Source of the DNA: DASZOC01 sp035550975
GTDB lineage: Bacteria; Actinomycetota; CADDZG01; WHSQ01
NCBI GenBank assembly: GCA_035550975.1
Contig: DASZOC010000046.1
Coordinates: 1-28,270, forward strand
Length of the DNA stretch: 28,270 nt
Direction: 5' to 3'
Numbering within the stretch: position 1 is the first letter of the stretch; the number at the start of each line of letters is the position of its first letter. Of this stretch, positions 14,977-22,259 are shown piece after piece. A program made the translations under genes and the position numbers. Under the pieces are notes generated by a model. That model saw only the letters and a program-made list of their open reading frames with translations, was not told the origin of the DNA and did no database searches.

Positions 14977-16380
14977 ATGTTGACGGCAGAGAACTGCCCC
15001 ACCGATGAAGGGGCTGCCGAGGTGCTCGGGCAGGTCTGCTCCAGGCGCAAGATCCCCGGAGCCGTCCTCGGCGTCATGGTCGACGGCGAGGTCGTCGCAC
15101 GGGCTACCTTCGGCCTCGCTAACGCCGCGACAGGGCTGCCCGTCTCCGACGAGACGATCTTCCACGCCGGTTCAATAGGAAAGGTTTACACCGCGACCGT
15201 CCTCATGACACTGGTCGACGAGGGCAGCGTCGACCTCGACGCGCCGGTAAAGAACTACATGCAGGACTTCGAGCTCGCCGATGGGAACGCAACGAAGTCC
15301 GTGACGATTCGGCAATTACTCACTCACACTTCCGCCATCGATGGTGACGCGCTCGACGAGGAGGGCAACTACGGCCGCGGTGACGACTGCCTCGAGCGCT
15401 ACGTCGCGGACATGAATAACCTCCCGATGATCGCTGAGCCCGGGAGTCTGTGGTCCTACTGCAACAGCGGATACATCTTGCTCGGAAGACTCATCGAGGT
15501 GATAACAGGATCGACCTACGAAGACGCGATGTCAGAACGTCTCTTGCAACCGCTCGGACTGCAGAAGACCTTCTACTTCCCTGAACAAGTGATGCCGCAC
15601 AGCTTTGCCGTCGGGCACATACCGAACCCCGAAGGACCTCCGAATGTGTCGCCCATATGGGCTTTCAACCGCGCGGCTCACCCCGCGGGAGGAAACATAA
15701 GTACCACCATCGACGAGCTCCTTGCTTTCGGGCGTCTGCATCTCAACGGAGGCGTCGCGCCTGACGGCACGAGGATCCTGTCCGAGGATTCTGTTCGAGC
15801 GATGCAAACAGCCGCAGCTCCGTGCCCGGAACCTGAGCTCTTGGGTGATCAATGGGGCCTCGGTTGGTTCCTGCGAACCCAAGCCGGCCCGGCGACGGTG
15901 GCCCACGACGGCAATACACATGGCCAGACGGCAGGCCTGCGGCTCATCCCCGACCGGGACGCGGTCGTCGGCATCTTGACCAATCTGAGCGGTCAAAACT
16001 ACGCCTTCATGGAGATCGCCCATGAACTGATCGATCCCTGGCTCGGTACGCAAACCCCCGGAAAGTCCCAGGGATCCCGCCCTGCGTCGCCTCCTGATGC
16101 GAACCGATTCGTCGGTCTGTACGAGAAGCTCGGTGGTCGAATCCGGGTGAGCCTGCAAGACGGGGTCCTCCACGCCACCGTCGAACCCACGGGAGCTCAG
16201 GCGGAGATGCAAGAGGCCGATCCCAAACCACGATCACTTAAAACCGTTAGTGAGGATCGCTTCCTCATGCCTATCGAGGAGATAGGAGACGAGATGCCGC
16301 TCACGTTCCTGCATCCGGATGCAAAGAACGAACCACGCTTCGTTCACTTCGGAGGCAGAGCCTTCCCGCGCGTGCAGTAG
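14977..16380 (+). CDS. S12 serine hydrolase (class C beta-lactamase / D-aminopeptidase fold), paralogue C
   Basis: This 467-residue protein carries S66-I-G-K69 (FHAGSIGKVYTATV), Y161-C-N163 (SYCNSGYILLG) and H310-D-G (VAHDGNTHGQ), and a C-terminal domain ending VHFGGRAFPRVQ. It is more divergent than paralogues A and B, with YCN for YNN and HDG for HGG. The start is the ATG after AGGAGG (14963-14968, spacing eight). A longer frame from 14935 would begin within the operator palindrome and is rejected. No signal peptide. It forms a two-gene operon with the luciferase-like oxidoreductase, two bases apart, under the probable control of TetR. Confidence 0.88.
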   Translation: MLTAENCPTDEGAAEVLGQVCSRRKIPGAVLGVMVDGEVVARATFGLANAATGLPVSDETIFHAGSIGKVYTATVLMTLVDEGSVDLDAPVKNYMQDFELADGNATKSVTIRQLLTHTSAIDGDALDEEGNYGRGDDCLERYVADMNNLPMIAEPGSLWSYCNSGYILLGRLIEVITGSTYEDAMSERLLQPLGLQKTFYFPEQVMPHSFAVGHIPNPEGPPNVSPIWAFNRAAHPAGGNISTTIDELLAFGRLHLNGGVAPDGTRILSEDSVRAMQTAAAPCPEPELLGDQWGLGWFLRTQAGPATVAHDGNTHGQTAGLRLIPDRDAVVGILTNLSGQNYAFMEIAHELIDPWLGTQTPGKSQGSRPASPPDANRFVGLYEKLGGRIRVSLQDGVLHATVEPTGAQAEMQEADPKPRSLKTVSEDRFLMPIEEIGDEMPLTFLHPDAKNEPRFVHFGGRAFPRVQ

Positions 16381-16382
16381 GC

Positions 16383-17327
16383 GTGACCTCTCAAGCTCGC
16401 GCTCTCAAAGTGGGGGTTTTCCTCCCTCCCCTCGAAAACGCCTACGGAGACGGGTGCCCTGCGCGGTGGACGGACCTCGCCGAGATGGCGCGCGTCGCGG
16501 AGGACGTCGGGTTCGACTCCGTCTGGGTCCCCGACCACCTCCTCTATCGATTCCCGGGTGTAACGACATTCGGCGTATGGGAGTGCTGGTCACTGGTCTC
16601 AGCTCTCGCCGCGGTGACCGACCGGGTCGAGATCGGGACCTTGGTAAGCGTGACGCTGTGGCGCTCGCCGGGGCTCCTTGCCAAGATCCTGGAAACGGTA
16701 GACGAGATCAGCGGCGGCCGGATCATTGCAGGGTTGGGGGCGGGCTCACACGAGGCTGAGTTCCCCGCTTTCGGCTTCGACGACTGGGGTTGTCGCGTCA
16801 CGCGCTTCGAAGAAGAGATCAGCATCCTTCGAACGTTGCTGAGGACGGGACGGGTTGACCATGCTGGGCGGTTCCACACCCTGAAGGATTGCGAGCTACG
16901 CCCTCGGGGTCCCCGTCCGGCCGGACCGCCGATCATGATCGGTGCTCGAGAGCCTCGAATGATCCGACTTGCCGCGACGTACGCCGACGAGTGGAACATC
17001 GCCTGGCGTCACGACGTCAACGACCTGATTGCCGCATCGGTGGAAGGTGACCAAGCGTGTCGAGAGGTGGGACGCGATCCGGCGACTCTTCGGCGCTCGG
17101 CGTGTCTGCAGGTCGACCTACCGAATCGGCACGACTACGGCGGCTCAGAGTTGCTACGACAAGGGCGCGCCGACGCGCTGAAGGGCGACAGCGACGAGCT
17201 GGCCGAGACATTGACCGGGTACGGGGACGCAGGGATCTCGCACGTTCAATTGTGGCTCGATCCGGCGAACCCCGCAGGCATCGAGGCCTTCGCGCCCGTA
17301 CTAGAAAGGCTCAAGGATTCGCGGTAG
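16383..17327 (+). CDS. LLM class flavin-dependent (possibly F420-dependent) oxidoreductase
   Basis: This 314-residue protein is a luciferase-like TIM barrel. Seen features are the N-terminal strand LKVGVFLPP, the segment WTDLAEMARVAEDVGFDSVW followed by VPDHLLYR, the central VEIGTLVSVTLWRSPGLLAK and ISGGRIIAGLGAGSHEAEF, and RPAGPPIMIGAREPRMIRLA, all regular in this family. Many actinobacterial members use F420 and others use FMN; the sequence alone does not decide. It starts at a GTG two bases after the serine hydrolase stop, so it is the second gene of that operon. It may oxidise or reduce the product of the hydrolase. The substrate is unknown. It is the last gene before the tRNA-fragment boundary. 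Confidence 0.9.
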   Translation: MTSQARALKVGVFLPPLENAYGDGCPARWTDLAEMARVAEDVGFDSVWVPDHLLYRFPGVTTFGVWECWSLVSALAAVTDRVEIGTLVSVTLWRSPGLLAKILETVDEISGGRIIAGLGAGSHEAEFPAFGFDDWGCRVTRFEEEISILRTLLRTGRVDHAGRFHTLKDCELRPRGPRPAGPPIMIGAREPRMIRLAATYADEWNIAWRHDVNDLIAASVEGDQACREVGRDPATLRRSACLQVDLPNRHDYGGSELLRQGRADALKGDSDELAETLTGYGDAGISHVQLWLDPANPAGIEAFAPVLERLKDSR

Positions 17328-17393
17328 CCAACGCTCGACTGCACCCAGCCGGCGTCATCACCGAGGGCTAGGGACGGGCTGCCCCAATCAACC

Positions 17394-17445
17394 TGAGTGA
17401 GACTCGCAAGTCTCAGATGGCCGAAGAGGTCTTCCACCTCACTCA
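17394..17445. repeat. Nested, mutually exclusive inverted repeats
   Basis: An outer pair TGAGTGAG (17394-17401) / CTCACTCA (17438-17445) can form one 8-bp stem. Within and overlapping it lie two alternative hairpins: TGAGACT/AGTCTCA with loop CGCA (17398-17415) and GAGGT/ACCTC (17426-17440). The outer stem uses bases of both hairpins, so the two foldings exclude each other. It lies 66 bases after the oxidoreductase stop. It could be a terminator, although no T-run follows, or a protein-binding site. Confidence 0.55.
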
Positions 17446-17616
17446 AAGGAGCCGAGAGGTGAAGCCGTCTGGGGACGACTTCCGACGCAAAAAATCCCAC
17501 AAAAACCCCACGCGAGGACGGAAAACGATGCTCAAGGACGCTCAGTGACGAATATGAAAAAGCCCAGGTCAGCGCACCTATTGAGCTAAAATAGCAGGTC
17601 ACAGAATCGGCGTCAT

Positions 17617-17663
17617 TCAAACTTCTAATCCGAGGGTCGGGGGTTCGAATCCCTCCGGGCGCG
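17617..17663 (+). pseudogene. tRNA-Arg(TCT) 3' fragment, probable att scar
   Basis: From the anticodon loop onward this is a standard tRNA: loop CTTCTAA with anticodon TCT (17624-17626), 3' anticodon strand TCCGA, a T-arm with stem GGGGG/CCCTC around the invariant TTCGAAT (17644-17650), 3' acceptor strand CGGGCGC and discriminator G. No CCA is encoded. The bases before it form no D-arm, pair only partly in the anticodon stem, and show no GCGCCCG acceptor strand. Identity from anticodon loop to 3' end with the 5' half missing is the usual remnant at the far end of an element integrated in a tRNA gene. The orientation places element DNA to the left and original chromosome to the right. Confidence 0.8.
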
Positions 17664-17709
17664 CGAGCACACGGCGCGTGACCACGAAGTGCGACGCCCG
17701 GAGGATTCG
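17646..17709. repeat. Inverted repeat made of the tRNA 3' end and an inverted copy
   Basis: The arm CGAATCCCTCCGGGCG (17646-17661), which spans the T-loop to the acceptor strand, is repeated inverted as CGCCCGGAGGATTCG (17695-17709) with a single extra C as the only difference. The loop is 33 bases. The stem could terminate transcription or mark a recombination event at the attachment site. Confidence 0.75.
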
Positions 17710-17793
17710 TTGGCCCGCGCGGGATCGGTGTCTATATCGCTGGCGCCGCGGGGCGGGTATCTATATCCCTCCGAGCACGCTGACAAGAACGCT

Positions 17794-18150
17794 TCAGCCC
17801 CAACCGAGCTCGTCCAGCCGCCGGTCATCGATGCCGAAGTGGTGTGCGATCTCGTGGATGACCGTGCGGCGCACTTCCTCTCGTATCGCTTCGGGACTCT
17901 GAAATGCACGCGTCAGCGGTCCTTCGTAGATCGCGATGCGATCAGGCAGCACCGCGTCGTAGTTGCTCCGTTCGATCAGCGGGATGCCGAGGTAGTAGCC
18001 GAACACGGTGTCTCCGGGATCTAGGTCGGCAACGACGTCGTCGGATGGCTCGTGTTCGATCACGATCTCGACGTTTTCCATCCGCCGCGCGATGTCCTCC
18101 GGCAAAGACTCCAGGGCCTCCACGACGAGCTCTTCGAAGTTCGATCCCAT
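17794..18150 (-). CDS. Zincin-like metallopeptidase (PF06262 type)
   Basis: This 118-residue protein ends with the zinc motif HEIAHHFGIDD (H99, E100, H103, G106, D109), which fits the HExxHxxGxxD pattern of short minimal metallopeptidases. The N-terminal pattern FEELVVEALESLPEDI and the phrase GYYLGIPL before it are usual for PF06262. ATG at 18150 is preferred because the family starts at this point, although the ribosome binding site is poor (GAAGGG abuts the ATG). In-frame ATG at 18186 or further upstream would only add unconserved residues. The biological role of this family is not well defined. It is the first gene to the right of the tRNA scar. Confidence 0.85.
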   Translation of the reverse strand: MGSNFEELVVEALESLPEDIARRMENVEIVIEHEPSDDVVADLDPGDTVFGYYLGIPLIERSNYDAVLPDRIAIYEGPLTRAFQSPEAIREEVRRTVIHEIAHHFGIDDRRLDELGWG

Positions 18151-18354
18151 CCCTTCAATAGTCTCCGACGCGCAAGCACCAGCCATGGGAACGCCGCGAG
18201 GTGAGATCAGGTTTTCGTCCCGCCGACGGCCCAACGTCCCTGCTCGTTTAGGTAGGCGGCGACCGGGTAGGTCGTATCACGACCCTTACTCGACTCAAGA
18301 AGCGCGCCCGATGCGCGCCATCATCACACGGGTGGCCTTAGGCGGAGGTGACGG

Positions 18355-19455
18355 GTGAGCCGGTCTGAACGGGACGTGCCGCAGCTTCTTGATTGGGCGG
18401 CCGCGGTGGCGTGGCGGCTGCTCGTCATCGCTGCCGCCGCCACGGTCGTCGGGTTCCTGGTCGCCCGGCTGACCCTCGTCGTCATCCCGACACTCATCGC
18501 GCTCCTCGTCGCGAGCGTGCTCCACCCGCCGGCCGCCCGGCTCTCGGCGCGCGGCGTGCCGCCCGCGGTATCAGCCTTCCTCGTGTTCCTCACCGTAGTC
18601 CTAGCCGTAGGTGCAGGCGTCGCCTACATAGCGCCTGCGGTCGCTGAAGAGGTGAGCGATGCCGGCACCACGCTCTCGAGCGCGCAGAACGGGTTGGCAG
18701 GATGGTTGGAGGACGAACCCTTCGGGATCAGCCGCAGCGATGCCGGCGACTACATCGACCGGATCGGCGATCAGATCGCCGAGAACCGAAGTCGGATCGC
18801 AACCGGCGTTCTCGGTGCGGCCGCGGGGCTCGTGCAGATCGTGGGCGCGACCGCGCTCGCGATCGTCCTCGCATTCTTCTTCGTCAAAGACCGAGACCGT
18901 ATGTGGGGATTCATCGTCGTCCAGTTCCCGGAGGAACGGAAAAACGACGTAGGCGAGGCCGGAAGGCGTGCGTGGGAGGCGATGCAGGGTTACGTACGCG
19001 GTATCACGATCATCGCCGTCGTCGACGCGGTCCTGATCGGGATCGCGCTCGTGATCCTGGACGTGCCGCTTGCCCTGCCGCTGTCGGTGCTCGTATTCCT
19101 CGGCGCCTTCGTACCTATCATCGGTGCGTTCGTGTCGGGACTGGTCGCCGTTGTGATCGCTCTCATCACGCGCGGCATAGCCGAAGCCGCCATCATCGCC
19201 GTCGTCATCACCGCGATCCAGCAACTCGAGGGCAATATTCTCCAACCCGTCGTCATGGGACGAACCGTCAAGCTCCACCCGGTGGTGATCCTGCTCGCGG
19301 TCGCGACGGGCGTGATCGTTGCGGGGATAGCGGGCGCATTCCTGGCGGTCCCCGTCGTCGCGACCACGACCGCCGCCGGCAGCTACCTGAAGCGAGTCCG
19401 GGAGGAACGGTCACACGACCCGATCGCGGACGGTCCCGCGGCCGAACGGGCATGA
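18355..19455 (+). CDS. AI-2E family transporter (PerM/TqsA family)
   Basis: This 366-residue membrane protein has two N-terminal helices (LLVIAAAATVVGFLVARLTL, VIPTLIALLVASVLHPPA), a third helix (AVSAFLVFLTVVLAVGAGVA), an extended soluble segment (about 95-150) and four to five C-terminal helices with PLALPLSVLVFLGAFVPIIG and the signature ITAIQQLEGNILQPVVMGR and VKLHPVVILLAVATG. These are diagnostic for the family, whose members export autoinducer-2 or small ions and metabolites. The GTG start has GGAGG six bases upstream. It overlaps the YihY gene by ATGA. Confidence 0.92.
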   Translation: MSRSERDVPQLLDWAAAVAWRLLVIAAAATVVGFLVARLTLVVIPTLIALLVASVLHPPAARLSARGVPPAVSAFLVFLTVVLAVGAGVAYIAPAVAEEVSDAGTTLSSAQNGLAGWLEDEPFGISRSDAGDYIDRIGDQIAENRSRIATGVLGAAAGLVQIVGATALAIVLAFFFVKDRDRMWGFIVVQFPEERKNDVGEAGRRAWEAMQGYVRGITIIAVVDAVLIGIALVILDVPLALPLSVLVFLGAFVPIIGAFVSGLVAVVIALITRGIAEAAIIAVVITAIQQLEGNILQPVVMGRTVKLHPVVILLAVATGVIVAGIAGAFLAVPVVATTTAAGSYLKRVREERSHDPIADGPAAERA

Positions 19456-20423
19456 GCGCCCAGGCTGCGGTAGCGCGGGCGCGCGCGGCCGTGGAGGACA
19501 CGACGATCCCTGCGGCCGGAGGCTTGCGATTGGGCCCCCTCCTGGAGCGACTGATCTCTCAGCTGCGCGACGACCACATCCGTGCCCATGCGGGCCATCT
19601 CGCCTTCCGCGGGTTGTTCTCGATCTTCGCCGCGCTGATCGTGACGCTCGCGCTGCTCGCGGTGTTCGAAGCGCGCGAACTCGTCGACACGCTTCTCCAG
19701 CGCCTCTCCCCCGCGGTCCCGCAAGCCGTGATCGAAGCGTTGCGCGATCAGATCCTCACGACGACGATGGAGTCGACGCAGCGTGCCCTCAGCATCGGAA
19801 CGATCGCATCGATCATCGCCGCGCTCTACGGCCTGTCCGCGACCGCTCGCGCCGTGATCGACGCGTTGAACACGATGTATGACGTCGATGAGAGACGGCC
19901 CTTCATCGCTCGCTTCGCGACGTCACTCGTGATGGCGTTCGCCGTGATCGGCCTCCTGATCGCCGCGCTCGTTCTCGTCGCGGTGAGCCCTGCGGTCGGC
20001 GCGGAGCTCGCCTCGAAGATCGGGCTCGAGGGACCGTTCGAGACGGTATGGAGCATCGCGAGATGGCCGCTCCTGATCGGCCTCGTGCTACTGGCTTACG
20101 CCCTGGTGTACACGCATGCACCCGCCGTGTACGTGCCGTTCCGCTTCATCACGCATGGCTCTGTCACCGCTCTGGTGGGCTGGTTGTTGTTCAGCTTCGT
20201 GTTCTCTATCTACGTCGACAACTTCGCCTCGTTCAACGCGACGTACGGGACGATCGCGGGCATCGCCGTGTTGCTCCTCTATATGTATTTCGCATCGTTC
20301 ATCATGTTGATCGGTGCCGAAATCAACGGCCTCATCCAGCGTCACGTGCAGTCGAGTCAGGACCCACCCGCGCCCGACGCGGGCCGTCACGGCGCAGCCC
20401 GAGCCGTCCGTTCCGATTCGTGA
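19452..20423 (+). CDS. YihY/BrkB-type inner membrane protein
   Basis: This 323-residue protein starts at the ATG that overlaps the upstream stop; the much longer open frame upstream is a shadow of the AI-2E gene. Features typical of the YihY family are HAGHLAFRGLFSIFAALIVT near the N-terminus, GLSATARAVIDALNTMYDVD with the following RRPF, and the late block NFASFNATYGTIAGIAVLLL then YMYFASFIMLIGAEIN. About six membrane helices are visible. The family function remains unclear; it was once mistaken for ribonuclease BN. Its 3' end overlaps the convergent antiporter gene by 37 bases, which is unusually long. Confidence 0.9.
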   Translation: MSAQAAVARARAAVEDTTIPAAGGLRLGPLLERLISQLRDDHIRAHAGHLAFRGLFSIFAALIVTLALLAVFEARELVDTLLQRLSPAVPQAVIEALRDQILTTTMESTQRALSIGTIASIIAALYGLSATARAVIDALNTMYDVDERRPFIARFATSLVMAFAVIGLLIAALVLVAVSPAVGAELASKIGLEGPFETVWSIARWPLLIGLVLLAYALVYTHAPAVYVPFRFITHGSVTALVGWLLFSFVFSIYVDNFASFNATYGTIAGIAVLLLYMYFASFIMLIGAEINGLIQRHVQSSQDPPAPDAGRHGAARAVRSDS

Positions 20424-21583
20424 CGCTCGGCGCGCCGAACGATCAGCGTCCCGATGGGCTCTGCGAATCGAACGAAGATCGGTCCCACTATCGCGAGCAC
20501 GAAGACATAGCTGATCGCGAGCGCCTCGAACCCCGCGACGACTCCTGCAGCTGTAGCGAGACCAGCTATCGCGATCGAGAATTCACCGCGCGCGGTCAAC
20601 ATCGCGCCCGCACGCGTTCTTCCGCGTATCCCGACGCCCGAACGGCGCGCGCCCAACCAGCCGGTCGCGAACTTCGTTATCGACGTCACGACGGCCAGAC
20701 CGGCCGCGGGCGCGAGCACGGGGGGTATCGAAGCCGGGTCGACGGATAGCCCGACGAAAGCGAAGAAGATCGCGGCGAACAGATCGCGCATCGGGGACAG
20801 GAGCCCGTGAGCGGCCTCTGCAGCCGGGCCCGACAAGACGATCCCGATGAGCAACGCCGCTACGGCTGCGGACAAACCGAACAGCTCGGCCGTCCCCGCT
20901 ATGAAGATCGTCATCCCGAGGATGGTCAACAGCAGCGCTTCGTCCGAGCGGCTGAACACGACGCGGCTCACGCCTACCTCGATCTTCGTCGCCGCGCCGA
21001 GAACCAGGACCACTACCGCCACACCGAGCAGCGCGGGCGTGAGGGTCCCGATCGTGCCCCCGCCCACGAGCAGCGCGGCCGCGACCGGAAGGTAGACCGT
21101 CATGACCAGGTCCTCGATCACCAGCGCCGACAGCACCGCCGGCGTCTCGCGGTTGCCGGTCCATCCCTGGTCGGACAGGACCTTCGCGACGATCCCGGAG
21201 GAAGAGACATACGTGATGCCACCCAGGAGAAAGGCCAGCACAGGGTCCCAGCCGAGCCACAAACCCGCGCCGAACCCGGGCGTGAAGTTCAACAAGAAGT
21301 CCACCGCTCCGACGCGAGCCTGCGTGCGCAATGTCGAGGTCAGTTCCGCGGCCGTGTATTCCAGACCGAGCATCAGAAGAAGCAGGATCAGCCCGATCTC
21401 CGCACCTACCTGCACGAAGTCCTCGGCAGTGACGAGGGGGACGAGGCCGCCCCTACCGAAAGCCAGGCCCGCGGTCAGATAGAGCGGGATCGTCGGCATC
21501 CCTATGAACGTCGCGACCCGCGACAACACGGCCAGCCCGAGAAGGATGGCCCCGAGCTCGACGAGGATCTGGGGGTGCTCCAC
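20387..21583 (-). CDS. Cation:proton antiporter, CPA2 family (KhtU-like)
   Basis: This 398-residue protein has 12-13 hydrophobic segments and the CPA2 pattern: LAGLAFGRGG-like opening (YLTAGLAFGRGGLVPL), the extended helix break TYVSSSGIVAKVLSDQGW, the ion-binding helix SALVIEDLVMTVYLPVAA, FAAIFFAFVGLSVDPASIP and the late TARGEFSIAIAGLA. It lacks the C-terminal nucleotide-binding domain found in KefB/KefC. The regulatory subunit encoded four bases upstream has a TrkA-C domain, so the pair corresponds to the KhtT/KhtU K+/H+ antiporter arrangement. It should extrude K+ (or another monovalent cation) in exchange for protons at alkaline pH or high K+. Confidence 0.9.
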   Translation of the reverse strand: MEHPQILVELGAILLGLAVLSRVATFIGMPTIPLYLTAGLAFGRGGLVPLVTAEDFVQVGAEIGLILLLLMLGLEYTAAELTSTLRTQARVGAVDFLLNFTPGFGAGLWLGWDPVLAFLLGGITYVSSSGIVAKVLSDQGWTGNRETPAVLSALVIEDLVMTVYLPVAAALLVGGGTIGTLTPALLGVAVVVLVLGAATKIEVGVSRVVFSRSDEALLLTILGMTIFIAGTAELFGLSAAVAALLIGIVLSGPAAEAAHGLLSPMRDLFAAIFFAFVGLSVDPASIPPVLAPAAGLAVVTSITKFATGWLGARRSGVGIRGRTRAGAMLTARGEFSIAIAGLATAAGVVAGFEALAISYVFVLAIVGPIFVRFAEPIGTLIVRRAERHESERTARAAP

Positions 21584-21587
21584 CTAC

Positions 21588-22079
21588 CTACCCCGCGCGC
21601 AGCAGCTCGACCGCGTCCTCGACCCCGCGGGCCGTCCCGACGACGACCAGGTAATCGCCGCTCTCCAGCCGCTGCTCCGGGCCCGGCGCAGGAACGGCGT
21701 CGTCTCCCCTGACGATCGCGACGACGGAGACACCGGTACGCGTACGAATCCTCGCGTCGCCGATGGTGCGCCCCACGTAGAAGGAGTCCTCTCGCATCGG
21801 CAACCAGTCGATGACGAGTCCCTCGATCCGCTGTTGCAGATCCGCCAGCTGCTGCGCCACCCGCGTCGCCCCCAGCAGCTCCGCCAGCGTGCGGGCATCG
21901 TCGGGCGACAGGCCCAGGACGCGCTTGAACTCGTCCGGGTCTTCGGGGCGAGAGACGTACACCTCCCGCAGACCGGTCCGGTGCGAGATGACGCCGATCC
22001 GTTTGCCTTCCGCGGTCTGGAACTCGAAACGGACGCCGACGCCGGGCAGCTTCACCTCGTTGATCTCACTCAGGTCCAT
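21588..22079 (-). CDS. Antiporter regulatory subunit with TrkA-C (RCK_C) domain (KhtT-like)
   Basis: This 163-residue cytoplasmic protein has an N-terminal domain (LPGVGVRFEFQTAEGKRIGV, then SHRTGLREVYV) matching the start of KhtT proteins, a helical linker, and a C-terminal RCK_C domain (FYVGRTIGDARIRTRTGVSV, then AIVRG, and LESGDYLVVVGTARGVEDAV). It is the first gene of the operon and ends four bases before the antiporter. KhtT subunits sense pH and a small nucleotide and control the partner antiporter. AAGGAGG precedes the ATG at short spacing. The gene is divergent from the multicopper oxidase. Confidence 0.9.
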   Translation of the reverse strand: MDLSEINEVKLPGVGVRFEFQTAEGKRIGVISHRTGLREVYVSRPEDPDEFKRVLGLSPDDARTLAELLGATRVAQQLADLQQRIEGLVIDWLPMREDSFYVGRTIGDARIRTRTGVSVVAIVRGDDAVPAPGPEQRLESGDYLVVVGTARGVEDAVELLRAG

Positions 22080-22101
22080 CGCCTCCTTCCCTCATTCCTG
22101 C

Positions 22102-22116
22102 CGGTCCCGAGGACCG
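22102..22116. promoter_or_regulatory. Short hairpin in the antiporter/multicopper oxidase divergent region
   Basis: CGGTCC and GGACCG form a perfect 6-bp inverted repeat around CGA. The rest of the 180-base gap (22080-22259) is GC-rich, holds a second weak hairpin GCGCCG/CGGCGC near 22200-22216, and shows no gene or clear promoter. Confidence 0.3.
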
Positions 22117-22259
22117 CGCCGCGTCCCACCGCCTGCGCCGACGCGCAGCAAGCCAAGCGGCTCTACCCGATGGTGGATCTGCGTCCGCAGCAAGTTACTG
22201 CGCCGCCTCCGGCGCGGAGCGCAGGCAGGACCGGATGCGTGACCGCCTAATCACAAGGA

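Larger units (their letters stand above)
17328..17793. other. Gene-free boundary region
   Basis: No convincing gene is found in these 466 bases. The stretch is AT-richer than its surroundings, above all about 17,480-17,620. It contains nested inverted repeats, a tRNA 3' fragment and an inverted partial copy of that fragment, listed separately. TCTATATC occurs twice, at 17731-17738 and 17760-17767, 29 bases apart, which may be promoter or protein-binding sites. Confidence 0.6.

Noticed and set aside
17246..17620. 124-residue open frame on the minus strand across the boundary region
   Set aside because: It overlaps the oxidoreductase 3' end and the inverted repeats, has no recognisable motif and a composition unlike the real genes.
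17731..17767. CRISPR-like or att direct repeats (TCTATATC twice)
   Set aside because: Only two 8-base copies; too little for an array. Noted as possible binding sites only.
17625..17909. 94-residue open frame on the minus strand that ends RDSNPRPSD
   Set aside because: This ending is a well-known false translation of a tRNA 3' end; the frame also overlaps the true zincin gene.
18702..19451. N-terminal extension of the YihY gene by 250 residues
   Set aside because: The extension is arginine-rich shadow sequence of the AI-2E gene; the ATG overlapping that gene's stop gives a normal YihY length.
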